Of a DNA stretch of 64,000 nt, positions 16,104-24,646 are shown piece by piece. Source of the stretch: Thalassolituus hydrocarboniclasticus. GTDB lineage: Bacteria > Pseudomonadota > Gammaproteobacteria > Pseudomonadales > Oceanobacteraceae. The stretch covers positions 3,389,129 to 3,453,128 of the forward strand of contig NZ_CP054475.1 in the NCBI RefSeq assembly GCF_025345565.1. Reading direction: 5' to 3'. A program made the position numbers and the translations under genes. Below the pieces are notes generated by a model. The model did no database searches and was not told the DNA's origin. It saw nothing but the letters and a program-made list of their open reading frames with translations. Position 1 is the first letter of the stretch. The number at the start of each line of letters is the position of its first letter.

Positions 16104-17279
16104 CTATCGCGATTGCAGCCAGACAATCAACTGCGCCCGCTCGTCTTCAGTCATGGCAGTGATATTGGCCAGTGGCATATAGCCGGTTTGCAGTGCGCTG
16201 AGCATACGGTCTTTGTACTGCAGAAGTTGTGCTTCAGACTCGAGGATAATACCCGCCGGCGGGATTTTAAACATATCACTGGTTGGTGCAGCGGCATGGC
16301 ATTCGGCACAACGCAGATGGGTAATATGCAACGCCTGGTCGGCATTAATGACGCTACCTACCGTTGCAACCGGTTTGGGCGCCATCCAGAAAGCCAGTAC
16401 GACAGTAAGAATAAAGGCGCTGATTAAATAACCCGGTTTTACTCCGGCACCCTGGGTTTTTAAATTCAGGAAATGACGCACCAGACCGGTAATTACCGCA
16501 ATCATCGCCAGTACCAGCCAGGCATATTCATGGCCATAGGTCATCGGATAATGATTACTGATCATGATAAAGACCAGCGGCAGGGTCAGGTAATTGTTAT
16601 GGGTTGAGCGCAATTTGGCCAGCATGGCATAACGCGCATCCGGGGTTTCACCGGCGGTTACCGCACGTACCAGTTCACGCTGCGACGGCATAATGCCGAA
16701 GAAGACGTTACCGGCCATAATCGAGCCGATTAAAGCACCAACATGAATATAAGCTGCACGGTCAGCAAACAGCTGATCCGCCAGCCAGGCCATAAACACC
16801 AGAAATACAAACAGAACAGAAGCAAAGCCTTTATTGCTGTTGCGCAACGGGCTTTTAATCAGCAATTCATAAACCGCAAAACCCACGGCCAGAAACAGCA
16901 GACTGCTGCCGATAGCTTCCGCCGGTGAAAATGCCATTTTCGCCGGATCAATCAGATACTGCTGCGCACCCCAGTAATACATCACCGCCAGCAATGAGAA
17001 ACCGGTCAGCCAGGTGGTATAGGCTTCCCACTTAAACCAGTGCAGATTGGCCGGCATTACCTGCGGCCCGAGTTTGTATTTTACCACTTCATAAAAACCA
17101 CCACCGTGAATGGCGGATAACTGGCCTTTAATACCGCGCGCTTCATTTTCGTCGCTGGGTTTTTCCAGGCTCAGATCGAGCCAGACAAAATAAAAGGATG
17201 CGCCAATCCAGGCGATACCGGCCAGCACATGAAACCAGCGCAGAAACAGGTTCAGCCAGTCAAAGATATAGCCTTCCAT
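16104..17279 (-). CDS. puuD: Urate hydroxylase PuuD, membrane form with cytochrome c domain
   Basis: 391 residues. It oxidises urate to 5-hydroxyisourate. The N-terminal membrane domain starts MEGYIFDWLNLFLRWFHVLAGIAWIG and carries about eight hydrophobic segments to residue 300. A periplasmic cytochrome c domain follows, with heme motif CAECH at 324-328 and a likely axial Met at 368 in GYMPLANIT. This fused architecture is characteristic of PuuD and lets the enzyme pass electrons to the respiratory chain rather than make peroxide. It is the last gene of the minus-strand purine cluster. Its ATG overlaps the guaD stop by one base (TAATG), which implies translational coupling. The bidirectional terminator at 16040-16067 follows. 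Confidence 0.93.
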   Translation of the reverse strand: MEGYIFDWLNLFLRWFHVLAGIAWIGASFYFVWLDLSLEKPSDENEARGIKGQLSAIHGGGFYEVVKYKLGPQVMPANLHWFKWEAYTTWLTGFSLLAVMYYWGAQQYLIDPAKMAFSPAEAIGSSLLFLAVGFAVYELLIKSPLRNSNKGFASVLFVFLVFMAWLADQLFADRAAYIHVGALIGSIMAGNVFFGIMPSQRELVRAVTAGETPDARYAMLAKLRSTHNNYLTLPLVFIMISNHYPMTYGHEYAWLVLAMIAVITGLVRHFLNLKTQGAGVKPGYLISAFILTVVLAFWMAPKPVATVGSVINADQALHITHLRCAECHAAAPTSDMFKIPPAGIILESEAQLLQYKDRMLSALQTGYMPLANITAMTEDERAQLIVWLQSR

Positions 17280-18568
17280 TAACAGGCCTCCGGCTTGGTC
17301 CAGACGGAACGACCGGCGACGAAAGTTTCGCGTACGGCACGGTCATCACCGAGAATCATCAGGCTGAACAGGGTTTCGTCCAGGGTTTTACAGATTGACT
17401 GGCGACGCTTCATCAGATCGGTGCCGGCCAGATCCAGCACAACAAAATCGGCTTCTTTACCGCTTTCGAAGTTACCGATTTTATCGTCCACCGACAGCGC
17501 TTTAGCGTTACCCAGTGTCATCATATAAAAGGCGCGTTGCGGCGCCAGTTTACTGCCTTTTAACTGGCAGATTTTGTAGGCTTCATTCATGGTCTGCAGC
17601 ATAGAGAAGCTAGTACCGCCACCAACATCAGTCGCTACGCTGACATCCACCGGAAATGGCTGATCATCCAACTGGAATAAACCACTGCCAAGAAACAGGT
17701 TCGACGTCGGGCAGAACGAAATTTTGCTGCCGGTTTCGCTCATGCGCTGATAATCTTCTGCGTCGAGATGAACACAGTGGGCAAATACGCTGCGCTCGCC
17801 GAGCAGGCCGTAATGATCGTACACATCCAGATAACTCTTACGCTCCGGGAACAGCTCTTTTACAAAGGCAATTTCATCCAGATTTTCCGCCAGGTGGGTC
17901 TGCATATAAACGCCCGGATTATCGGCCAGCAGCTGTCCCGCCGCCGCCAGTTGTTCCGGGGTCGAGGTAATAGCAAAACGCGGGGTAATGGCGTACAGCT
18001 GACGACCATTATTGTGCCAGCGGTCAATCAGCTCCTGAGTATCAGCGACCGAACTTTCCACCGTATCGCACAACGCTTCCGGTGCATGGCGATTCATCAT
18101 CACTTTGCCACAGATCATGCGCGTATTCAGACGCTGACTGATTTCGAAAAAGGCATCCACCGCACTTTTATGCACAGTACCGAATACCAGAGCTGTGGTC
18201 GTACCGTTTTTCAGTAATTCCTGCAGGAAAAACTCCGCTGCATTATTGGCGACGTCGGCGTTGGCAAAATTCACTTCCGTCGGGAAGGTATAATTATTCA
18301 GCCAGTCGAGCAGTTGCTCGCCGTAGGAAGCAATCACGTCCACTTGCGGATAATGAATGTGGGTGTCGATAAAGCCCGGCATAATCAGGGCATTATCGTA
18401 CTGAGTCACGCTGAGGCCCGGATACTGAGCCAGCATGGTGGCTGCATCGCCACAACCAACCACTGTGCCGGCATCGGTGTCGGTGATCAGCAGACCATCG
18501 GCAAAATACTGGGGAGTCTGTTCGTCGAGGAAGTGCAGAACGCGTCCCCGGTAGCCCTGATAATTCAT
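17279..18568 (-). CDS. guaD: Guanine deaminase
   Basis: 429 residues from the ATG at 18568, nine bases after the allA stop. A TTG at 18601 gives a longer frame but would overlap allA. The enzyme deaminates guanine to xanthine. It is an amidohydrolase: HxH metal ligands lie in PGFIDTHIHYPQ (His70 and His72). The family motifs MNRHAPEALCDTVE, TPRFAITSTPEQL, YMQTHLAENLDEI, FAHCVHLDAED and FCPTSNLFLGSGLF follow, with the metal-binding Asp in VATDVGGGTSFSML. The length matches bacterial GuaD (about 430-440). It sits between allA and puuD in a tightly packed purine-degradation operon and supplies xanthine to the xanthine dehydrogenase encoded upstream. Confidence 0.95.
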   Translation of the reverse strand: MNYQGYRGRVLHFLDEQTPQYFADGLLITDTDAGTVVGCGDAATMLAQYPGLSVTQYDNALIMPGFIDTHIHYPQVDVIASYGEQLLDWLNNYTFPTEVNFANADVANNAAEFFLQELLKNGTTTALVFGTVHKSAVDAFFEISQRLNTRMICGKVMMNRHAPEALCDTVESSVADTQELIDRWHNNGRQLYAITPRFAITSTPEQLAAAGQLLADNPGVYMQTHLAENLDEIAFVKELFPERKSYLDVYDHYGLLGERSVFAHCVHLDAEDYQRMSETGSKISFCPTSNLFLGSGLFQLDDQPFPVDVSVATDVGGGTSFSMLQTMNEAYKICQLKGSKLAPQRAFYMMTLGNAKALSVDDKIGNFESGKEADFVVLDLAGTDLMKRRQSICKTLDETLFSLMILGDDRAVRETFVAGRSVWTKPEAC

Positions 18569-18576
18569 GTTCTTTC

Positions 18577-19095
18577 TCACAAGTTTATTCGGATATTCCA
18601 ATCATCCGGAAAGAAAAACTCTTCCAGATTATTGCCCGGACCAACGCGGTCGACGATCCAGAAATCACACACACGGTTTAATGCCAGCAACGGATGATGC
18701 CAGCAATTGGCTTTGTAATTCACGCCTTCCTCGCCACTGGCGAGGAACAGCTTAAAGCTGGACGGGTCCGGCACCTCATCGCCATTAACAATATGACTGA
18801 GGCATACCAGCACCAGATAGGGTTCATCCGACGACGGCAGAAATGCCTGACTGCCCAGTGGATGGCGCTCCATCATGCCGATACTCATCGGCAGGGTTCG
18901 CGGCTGGGCACGGAAAATACTGATAATACCCTGCCCGCTTTGTGGCTCCGCCCCAACCGTAACCTGCGCCAGATTATGGTAACGCTCGGTGGTGCCGTTA
19001 TTAATCATAATCGGTTTACCGCGCACGCTGACCAGCTCACCGAAGGGTGCAAAACTTTCGGCGGTTAAAGGCTCAGGTTGCAGAATTAATTCCAT
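18577..19095 (-). CDS. allA: Ureidoglycolate lyase
   Basis: 172 residues from the ATG at 19095. A GTG one codon earlier (19098) is also possible, and both are served by GAGG. It cleaves ureidoglycolate to glyoxylate and urea, the last step of this pathway. Family features are LTAESFAPFGELV near the start, NNGTTERYHNLA, the ISIFRAQPR strand, MMERHPLGSQAFLPS, FLASGEEGVNYKANCWHHPLLAL (cupin-type His residues) and the final DFWIVDRVGPGNNLEEFFF. Length agrees with AllA (about 160-170). The upstream neighbour uraH is 11 bases away and guaD starts 8 bases after the stop. Because this enzyme releases urea, a urease elsewhere would be expected if nitrogen is recovered. Confidence 0.93.
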   Translation of the reverse strand: MELILQPEPLTAESFAPFGELVSVRGKPIMINNGTTERYHNLAQVTVGAEPQSGQGIISIFRAQPRTLPMSIGMMERHPLGSQAFLPSSDEPYLVLVCLSHIVNGDEVPDPSSFKLFLASGEEGVNYKANCWHHPLLALNRVCDFWIVDRVGPGNNLEEFFFPDDWNIRINL

Positions 19096-19106
19096 CACTG
19101 AATTCC

Positions 19107-19466
19107 TCAGGAGCCACGGTAAGTCGAGAAACCATTGGCCGACAGCAACAGTGGCACGTGGTAGTGCTCAGTCGGCGTATCAATTTCAAACAGGATATCG
19201 ACCTGCGGATACAAAGTGCTCAACCCCTGCGCGGCGTAATATGCCCCGGTCGCGAATTCCAGTTTGTACAGTCCGGACTCACGCTCACGGGTGCCCAGCC
19301 AGTCAATAATGCGGCCGTCATCGTTGGTCGCGGCACTGGCCATGCTTTGCCATTGCGGGTCGGCGACAGAGCCGGTTGCCGATTTAAATAAACGCACCCC
19401 GACTCCAACCGCCGGACGGCCACGCTGAGTATCTAAGATATGCGTGGTAATTACACTTTTCTGCAT
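19107..19466 (-). CDS. uraH: 5-Hydroxyisourate hydrolase
   Basis: 119 residues from the ATG at 19466, which has GAGGAG upstream; the longer frame to 19493 would overlap uraD. It is a transthyretin-related protein. It has ITTHILDTQRGRPAVGVGVRLF at the N-terminus, with the active-site His in THILD and Arg further on, an EHYHVPLLLSANGFSTYRGS C-terminus, and the diagnostic YRGS tail. It hydrolyses the unstable 5-hydroxyisourate made by PuuD to OHCU. The molecule is a cytoplasmic homotetramer in characterised homologues. It follows uraD by ten bases, so production of the two intermediates' enzymes is coupled. Confidence 0.96.
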   Translation of the reverse strand: MQKSVITTHILDTQRGRPAVGVGVRLFKSATGSVADPQWQSMASAATNDDGRIIDWLGTRERESGLYKLEFATGAYYAAQGLSTLYPQVDILFEIDTPTEHYHVPLLLSANGFSTYRGS

Positions 19467-19476
19467 AATCCGCTCC

Positions 19477-19989
19477 TCACTGTACCAGACCAAGAATTTT
19501 TTTAATGCGCAGATCGGTAATCATCATCTGATTCTCGGCGGCATTATGGATTTCCTGCTCACGGCTGTTCGGCAATCGCTGCTCCAGCAGTGCCAGCATC
19601 TGCTCCGCACTTTTTCCGGTAGCAAATACGATAAAAATAAAACCAAACTTTTCTTCATAGGCACTGTTACCAGCCGCCAGTGCCTGCAGTACATCTTCCG
19701 CAGCACCTGTCGCACCACTTTGTTCGTGTGAAGCAATGGCTTTAGTGTTGGCATATTTGGCGCGCAATGAGTTTACATCACCGATTTTCGGGTGAGCGGT
19801 AAAGGCCTGAAGAAAATCCGGTTCTTCCATCGTCCACCAGAATTCATCCGCCTTCTGCAGCAACTCATCCACCGACGCATAGGGGCGCGCGGCCACCACT
19901 TTTGCCACCCAGCGTTCCGCCGCACAGCAGCTGGTGAAGGCGGCGGTGGCCTCCGCCACCGTCAGGTTATTCAGTTCATCGAGTGTCAT
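19477..19989 (-). CDS. uraD: OHCU decarboxylase
   Basis: 170 residues from the ATG at 19989, preceded by AAGGA at good spacing. A longer frame to 20028 arises only from a tandem duplication of the alc 3' end and is rejected. The protein decarboxylates 2-oxo-4-hydroxy-4-carboxy-5-ureidoimidazoline to (S)-allantoin. Family motifs seen are LNNLTVAEATAAFTSCCAAERWV, the catalytic-histidine segment AFTAHPKIGD, EQSGA (here SHEQSGATGA), YEEKFGFIFIVFATGKSAEQML and a final EIHNAAENQMMITDLRIKKIL. It lies between alc and uraH in the same operon. Confidence 0.95.
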   Translation of the reverse strand: MTLDELNNLTVAEATAAFTSCCAAERWVAKVVAARPYASVDELLQKADEFWWTMEEPDFLQAFTAHPKIGDVNSLRAKYANTKAIASHEQSGATGAAEDVLQALAAGNSAYEEKFGFIFIVFATGKSAEQMLALLEQRLPNSREQEIHNAAENQMMITDLRIKKILGLVQ

Positions 19990-20013
19990 TGGGTATCCTT
20001 CAGGAATCCACTG

Positions 20014-20062
20014 TTTATCTGTGTTCAAAAAACCGACTATTTATCTGTGTTCAAAAAACCGA
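20014..20062. repeat. 26-bp-period tandem duplication at the alc 3' end
   Basis: The 23-bp string TTTATCTGTGTTCAAAAAACCGA-type sequence occurs at 20014-20036 and 20040-20062. The right-hand copy encodes the last codons of alc (GFLNTDK and stop); the left copy lies in the alc-uraD spacer. Confidence 0.85.
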
Positions 20063-21032
20063 ACACGCGTAAACGGCTGATACCGCCATCCGGGTACATA
20101 TTCAGCTTGATATGAGTAAAGGTCTGCTCGCCACTGATCACTTCATCTTTGTAGAAATGTTCGGCATCGGCGGTCAGTTTCTGACGTTCTATCACCGGCA
20201 CCCACTCAGATGTTTCCTGCGGATGCTCACCTTCCGGCATGGTAATGCCCAGCAGTGAGAAACCATCCGGATAGTTACCTTTAAAGTGCGCGGTATCAAC
20301 CAGCACTTTTTTAATGCTGCCGGTTCCGGCCAGCTTAATAATAATCCAGTCACATTCACGGCCACCACGGCGACGCTTGGTTTCCCAGCCATCGCCCATA
20401 TTGACGCCACGGTCGGGCATGATCAGGTTACTCATCGAGCTGAAAAACATATCGCTGCATTCCACCGGACGCGCGCCGTTTTTCACAAAAGCCAGATCCA
20501 CAGGCTCACCCGGCAGGAACCAGTCAGTATCCATCACCGCTTCACCGTACACACGCAGGCGGGCAATACCACCATCAGGGAAACTGTTGATGCGTAAATG
20601 AGTCCATACGCCAGTGGAGTCACAATCAATAAAATTATTGCTGTCCGGATTTACGTCCTGCTGCGGCACGATCATGGTCCACTCAGTACTGTTATCCGGT
20701 TCTGCTTTGCTGTTACAGGCCTCAATGGATACCTGCTTCGGCGCGTTACCAGCAAAATGCGTGGTGCACACGTTAAAGCCCTTGATACGCCCCTGAGTAC
20801 CCAGTTTCAGGATGGCCCAGTCATAACCGGCAACACGTTTACGGCGGGTTTCCCAGCCATCCATCCATTTACCGCGGTCGGTGAATTTACCTTCAATAAA
20901 CACCGGGGCTTCCGGCTTGATCAGATTTTCCATCTCAGCAAAGAAATCATCACTGCAGCTCAGCACCTGACCGCCCAGACGACGGTTTGCCAGATCAATC
21001 CACTCACTGTAAGGATGCACTTCGTTTTTCAT
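20037..21032 (-). CDS. alc: Allantoicase
   Basis: 331 residues, the normal allantoicase size. It hydrolyses allantoate to ureidoglycolate and urea. The protein is built from two related jelly-roll repeats. Each has the pattern D-G-W-E-T-(K/R)-R-(K/R)-R followed by C/Y-D-W-A/I-I-x-K-L and a final F-P-D-G-G-I-A/S-R-L-R-V-(Y/F)-G strand (about residues 57-162 and 217-328). These paired motifs are diagnostic. It is first in the alc-uraD-uraH-allA-guaD-puuD run on the minus strand. A small mobile element lies between it and xdhC upstream, and a dyad (21063-21084) lies 31 bases before its start. Its 3' end is duplicated in the spacer before uraD. No allantoinase gene, which must supply allantoate, is in the window. 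Confidence 0.95.
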   Translation of the reverse strand: MKNEVHPYSEWIDLANRRLGGQVLSCSDDFFAEMENLIKPEAPVFIEGKFTDRGKWMDGWETRRKRVAGYDWAILKLGTQGRIKGFNVCTTHFAGNAPKQVSIEACNSKAEPDNSTEWTMIVPQQDVNPDSNNFIDCDSTGVWTHLRINSFPDGGIARLRVYGEAVMDTDWFLPGEPVDLAFVKNGARPVECSDMFFSSMSNLIMPDRGVNMGDGWETKRRRGGRECDWIIIKLAGTGSIKKVLVDTAHFKGNYPDGFSLLGITMPEGEHPQETSEWVPVIERQKLTADAEHFYKDEVISGEQTFTHIKLNMYPDGGISRLRVFGFLNTDK

Positions 21033-21062
21033 ATTCTTCTCAACATAATCAGACGGATAATT

Positions 21063-21084
21063 CTGACGATGATCGGATCGTCAG
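21063..21084. promoter_or_regulatory. Dyad upstream of alc
   Basis: CTGACGAT (21063-21070) and ATCGTCAG (21077-21084) form a perfect 8-bp dyad with spacer GATCGG, 31 bases before the alc start codon. It could be a hairpin in the leader or an operator. It lies on the alc side of the mobile element. Confidence 0.45.
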
Positions 21085-21091
21085 GCTATTA

Positions 21092-21355
21092 GGGCCTGTC
21101 GACACTAATTAAACAGGCCTGTTATTGGCTAAAAATATCTCAAACAAGGCGCTGAGAGTGTGGCCTAACGGGTTAAGCGAACGAACAGCAACGCAGGATG
21201 AGGGATTTTTAGCCATAACCCTTCGGGCTGAGGCCAGTTTTCCTCATTAACTTCGTCGTTCATCATTCATTTAGCCCGCTAATATCACTCCTCTCTCCTT
21301 GTTCTGAGAAAAACTAGCTCTCAGCAGGACCTATTCAATTAGTGTCGACAGGCCC
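21092..21355. mobile_element. 264-bp MITE between xdhC and alc
   Basis: Perfect 19-bp terminal inverted repeats GGGCCTGTCGACACTAATT (21092-21110) and its complement (21337-21355), with weaker similarity continuing about 10 bases inward. TA flanks both ends in direct orientation, consistent with a TA target duplication. An internal inverted repeat joins 21127-21136 with 21205-21214. There is no coding potential. The 2-bp TA duplication suits mobilisation by an IS630- or IS5/IS427-type transposase (inference). It interrupts what would otherwise be a 70-base spacer within the purine cluster. Confidence 0.85.
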
Positions 21356-21365
21356 TAAGGATGAC

Positions 21366-22289
21366 TTACAGGCTGATGTCTGATGACGCCACTGCGTCAT
21401 CGCTCAGCCCTTCCTGCAATTGTTTCCAGCTCAGGCCTTTGCGCCGCGCTTTGTCTTCTGTATCTGCCGCAGCCACTGAGGTTTTCCGTGCCAGCAGCTG
21501 GGCGACGACTGATACCGCCACCTCCATCGGTAATTTCCCACCGATTTGTGGCAGGCCAATGGGCATGGTCAGCTGCCCCAGCTGCTCAGCACTGAATCCG
21601 GCATGTTGCAAACGCAGGGCAAAACGTTCGGTTTTGGTTTGCGAGCCAATGCAGCCAATAAAGTGAAAATCTGTACGCGCCAGTGCCGCCTGTAATAATT
21701 CAAAATCCAGCTGATGATTATGGGTCAGAATCACCAGCTCACTGCCCGCCGGCAGCTGCGCGATAATATCAACAGGCTCAGCCAGGCAAATACAATCAAT
21801 ATTGGCTGTCAGTGTGTCTGCCGGCGGAAATTGTTCCGCGCGGTTATCCACCCAGATAACCGGTTGCTCCAGTCCGCCCAGAATATTCATCAGGGCTTTG
21901 GCCACATGACCGGCACCAAATACCACCAGTGGCGCACTCTGCAACTGAAATAATTCCAGCAATACGCTGACACTGCCGCCACAACACTGCCCGGCTTTGG
22001 CTGCCAGAGGAATTTTTTCCATTTTCTGCAAAGCAAGCGGGCCTGTTTTACTGGGCTGTGTACTGACTTTTCCTGCAGTTTCAGCCAACCATGTCCGCGC
22101 TTTCTGAATTAACTGAAATTCAAGCTGGCCACCACCCAGGGTATCAAACTGATCCTGAGCGGTGATGACCATCTTGCTGCCGGGGTCGCGTGGTACAGAG
22201 CCGGCACTACCCATTACCGTGGCAATCACATAAGACTCGCTGCGTTGCTGGCAGCGGGCAATCGCATCGTACCAGCGCAAAAATTTCAT
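21366..22289 (-). CDS. xdhC: XdhC, molybdenum-cofactor insertion/sulfuration chaperone
   Basis: 307 residues. XdhC binds molybdopterin and delivers the sulfurated cofactor to the xanthine dehydrogenase large subunit; it is not part of the final enzyme. The N-terminal XdhC/CoxI domain has VIATVMGSAGSVPRDPGSKMVI (about 20-42) and LGGGQLE. A conserved-cysteine segment AGQCCGGSVSVLLELF lies at about 98-113. The C-terminal Rossmann domain starts at VVFGAGHVAKALMNIL (about 121-136) and contains ILTHNHQLDFELLQAAL and YIGCIGSQTK-like sequence (FIGCIGSQTKTERF). Its ATG overlaps the xdhB stop by 4 bases, which fixes its place in the xdhA-xdhB-xdhC operon. Confidence 0.95.
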   Translation of the reverse strand: MKFLRWYDAIARCQQRSESYVIATVMGSAGSVPRDPGSKMVITAQDQFDTLGGGQLEFQLIQKARTWLAETAGKVSTQPSKTGPLALQKMEKIPLAAKAGQCCGGSVSVLLELFQLQSAPLVVFGAGHVAKALMNILGGLEQPVIWVDNRAEQFPPADTLTANIDCICLAEPVDIIAQLPAGSELVILTHNHQLDFELLQAALARTDFHFIGCIGSQTKTERFALRLQHAGFSAEQLGQLTMPIGLPQIGGKLPMEVAVSVVAQLLARKTSVAAADTEDKARRKGLSWKQLQEGLSDDAVASSDISL

Positions 22290-24646
22290 GCTTTGCTCTC
22301 CTGCAGGCAGTACATCACAGCATTTAATACCCGCTCAGGAGTTGCCGGGGTATCCAGCGGCGGACTGATTTTATAATCCGCCACACTGGCAACCGCATCA
22401 CGCAGAGCACACCAGACGGCAATACCGTGCATAAATGGCGGCTCGCCAACAGCTTTGGAGTTATAAATAGTATCTTCAGCGTTCGCGCGGTCAAACAGCT
22501 GTACATTAAAGTGTTCCGGCATATCAACCGAGGTTGGAATTTTATAGGTCGCAGCGGAGTTGGACTGCAGACGGCCTTTATCATCCCATAATAATTCTTC
22601 GGTGGTTAACCAGCCCATTCCCTGAATAAAAGCCCCTTCAATCTGGCCGATATCAATCGCCGGATTCAGCGAGCGGCCAGCGTCGTGCAGAATATCAGCA
22701 CGCAGCACTTTATATTCACCGGTCAGGGTATCAATTTCGACTTCGGCACAGCAGGCACCAAAGGCAAAATAAAAGAACGGCCGACCACTGGCGGTATCGC
22801 GATTGTAATGAATCTTCGGTGTGGCGTAATAACCGGTGGTCGATAGCGATACCCGGTTTTGATAAGCCAGGGTGACGAAATCAGCAAAGGAAATCCATTG
22901 CGCGCTGTTCTCATCGGCACCGATCACCACATGATTATTAATAAAGCGTACGTCACTGGCATTCACCTGATAATGCTGTTGCGCAAACTGCACCAGCCGC
23001 GACTTAAGAATCTGGCAGGCATTCTGTGCCGCTTTACCATTTAAATCCGAGCCGGACGATGCCGCTGTTGGCGAGGTGTTCGGAACTTTATCGGTTGCCG
23101 TGGCACTGGCCTGAATCATATCGATATCGAGATCGAATTCATGGGCGACTACCTGGGCCACTTTGGTAAATAACCCCTGCCCCATTTCGGTACCACCGTG
23201 ATTCAGATGAATTGAACCATCGGTATAGATATGCACCAGCGCACCGGCCTGATTTAAAAACTGAATGGTGAATGAAATACCAAAGCGGATTGGTGTTAAT
23301 GCCAGCCCGCGTTTTTTCCAGCGGTTAGCGCGGTTAAATTCGCTAATGGCGGCACGACGGCCACGATAATCGCTATCCTGCTCCAGCTGTTCAACCAGTT
23401 CAGGTAAAAAGAAATCCTCAACCGGCTGACCGTAATGGGTACTGCCGCCGTCGCGGTAAAAGTTGGCTTTACGCACATCCAGCGGATCTTTACCCACTTT
23501 GCGGGCAATATCATCCAGCATGGCTTCGGCAAAGATCATTCCCTGCGGCCCGCCAAAACCACGGTAAGCGGTATTTGATACGGTATTGGTTTTACAGCGG
23601 TGACCGATTACACGGGCGTTATTCAGATCGTAGGCGTTATCCACATGGAACATCGCGCGGTCCACAATGGCATCGGATAAGTCCGGTGAGTATCCGCAAA
23701 AACCAGCCAGTTCAATATCAGCACCGAGAATTTTTCCATTTTCATCAATGCCCAGCTGATAACGGTTATAAAAATCGTGGCGTTTACCGGTCAGCACCAT
23801 ATCGTCCTGGCGGTCGAGACGCATTTTTACCGGACGATTCTGACGCCGGGCAAAAACCGAAGCGATACAGCCCCACTGTGCCGCCTGAGTTTCTTTTCCA
23901 CCAAAACCACCGCCCATGCGCCGCACTTCCACCTGCACATGGTTGATTGGCAGATCCAGCACTTCAGCAACCAGCTTCTGCACTTCCGTCGGATGCTGGC
24001 TGGAGCAATAGAGTTTAATACCGCCGTCTTCGGCTGGCAGGGCGTAGCTGATCTGCCCTTCCAGATAAAAATGCTCCTGCCCTTTTACATACAGCTCACC
24101 GCTCATCTGTATCGGTGCTGCCGCAATAGCCGACGCAGCATCACCTTTCTGCATACTGTGTGCAGGACGTACAAAAGCATTCTGCTGTAACGCATCTTTA
24201 ATGGTTAACAACGCCGGCTGTTCTTCGTAGCTGACTTCAGCCAGCAAGGTGGCGCGCTTGGCCTGTTCAAAGCTTTCTGCCAGCACGGCAAATAATGCCT
24301 GGCCATGAAATTCCACCACGCCATCGGCAAATATCGGGTCGCCTTTAAAGACCGGGCCAATATCTTTTTCACCAGGAATATCATCCAGTGTAATGACATC
24401 GACCACACCCGGCGCATTACGCACGGCGGTTAAATCGAGCGACAGGATTTTGCCATGAGCGATGGTACTTTTTCCGACGGCAGCAAATAAGGTTCCGGCC
24501 AGCTCCGGCATATCATCAATATAGGTTGCCGTACCCAGTACGTGTTTTTCGGCGCTTTCATGCGCCAGCTTACTGCCGCTTTTACCTTTGGCCGGACGCT
24601 GGCGACGTGCTTCCCAGGGCGTTACTTTTGAAGAAACGTGGCTCAT
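22286..24646 (-). CDS. xdhB: Xanthine dehydrogenase, molybdopterin-binding subunit
   Basis: 786 residues, the usual size for XdhB. It carries the Mo-molybdopterin site that hydroxylates hypoxanthine and xanthine to urate. The a/b hammerhead domain covers about residues 25-145 (SAEKHVLGTATYIDDMPE). The Mo-binding domain follows: QHPTEVQ at 217-223, RRMGGGFGGKET at 242-253, TAYRGFGGPQGM at about 357-368, the FTKVAQVVAHEF region, and KAVGEPPFMHG near residue 735 with the catalytic Glu. It pairs with XdhA, which supplies the iron-sulfur and FAD domains. It overlaps both neighbours by 4 bases (ATGA), so translation is coupled. Confidence 0.97.
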   Translation of the reverse strand: MSHVSSKVTPWEARRQRPAKGKSGSKLAHESAEKHVLGTATYIDDMPELAGTLFAAVGKSTIAHGKILSLDLTAVRNAPGVVDVITLDDIPGEKDIGPVFKGDPIFADGVVEFHGQALFAVLAESFEQAKRATLLAEVSYEEQPALLTIKDALQQNAFVRPAHSMQKGDAASAIAAAPIQMSGELYVKGQEHFYLEGQISYALPAEDGGIKLYCSSQHPTEVQKLVAEVLDLPINHVQVEVRRMGGGFGGKETQAAQWGCIASVFARRQNRPVKMRLDRQDDMVLTGKRHDFYNRYQLGIDENGKILGADIELAGFCGYSPDLSDAIVDRAMFHVDNAYDLNNARVIGHRCKTNTVSNTAYRGFGGPQGMIFAEAMLDDIARKVGKDPLDVRKANFYRDGGSTHYGQPVEDFFLPELVEQLEQDSDYRGRRAAISEFNRANRWKKRGLALTPIRFGISFTIQFLNQAGALVHIYTDGSIHLNHGGTEMGQGLFTKVAQVVAHEFDLDIDMIQASATATDKVPNTSPTAASSGSDLNGKAAQNACQILKSRLVQFAQQHYQVNASDVRFINNHVVIGADENSAQWISFADFVTLAYQNRVSLSTTGYYATPKIHYNRDTASGRPFFYFAFGACCAEVEIDTLTGEYKVLRADILHDAGRSLNPAIDIGQIEGAFIQGMGWLTTEELLWDDKGRLQSNSAATYKIPTSVDMPEHFNVQLFDRANAEDTIYNSKAVGEPPFMHGIAVWCALRDAVASVADYKISPPLDTPATPERVLNAVMYCLQESKA

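Noticed and set aside
19989-20028. Longer uraD start at 20028
   Set aside because: The extra codons come from the duplicated alc 3' end, while the ATG at 19989 has AAGGA at proper spacing.
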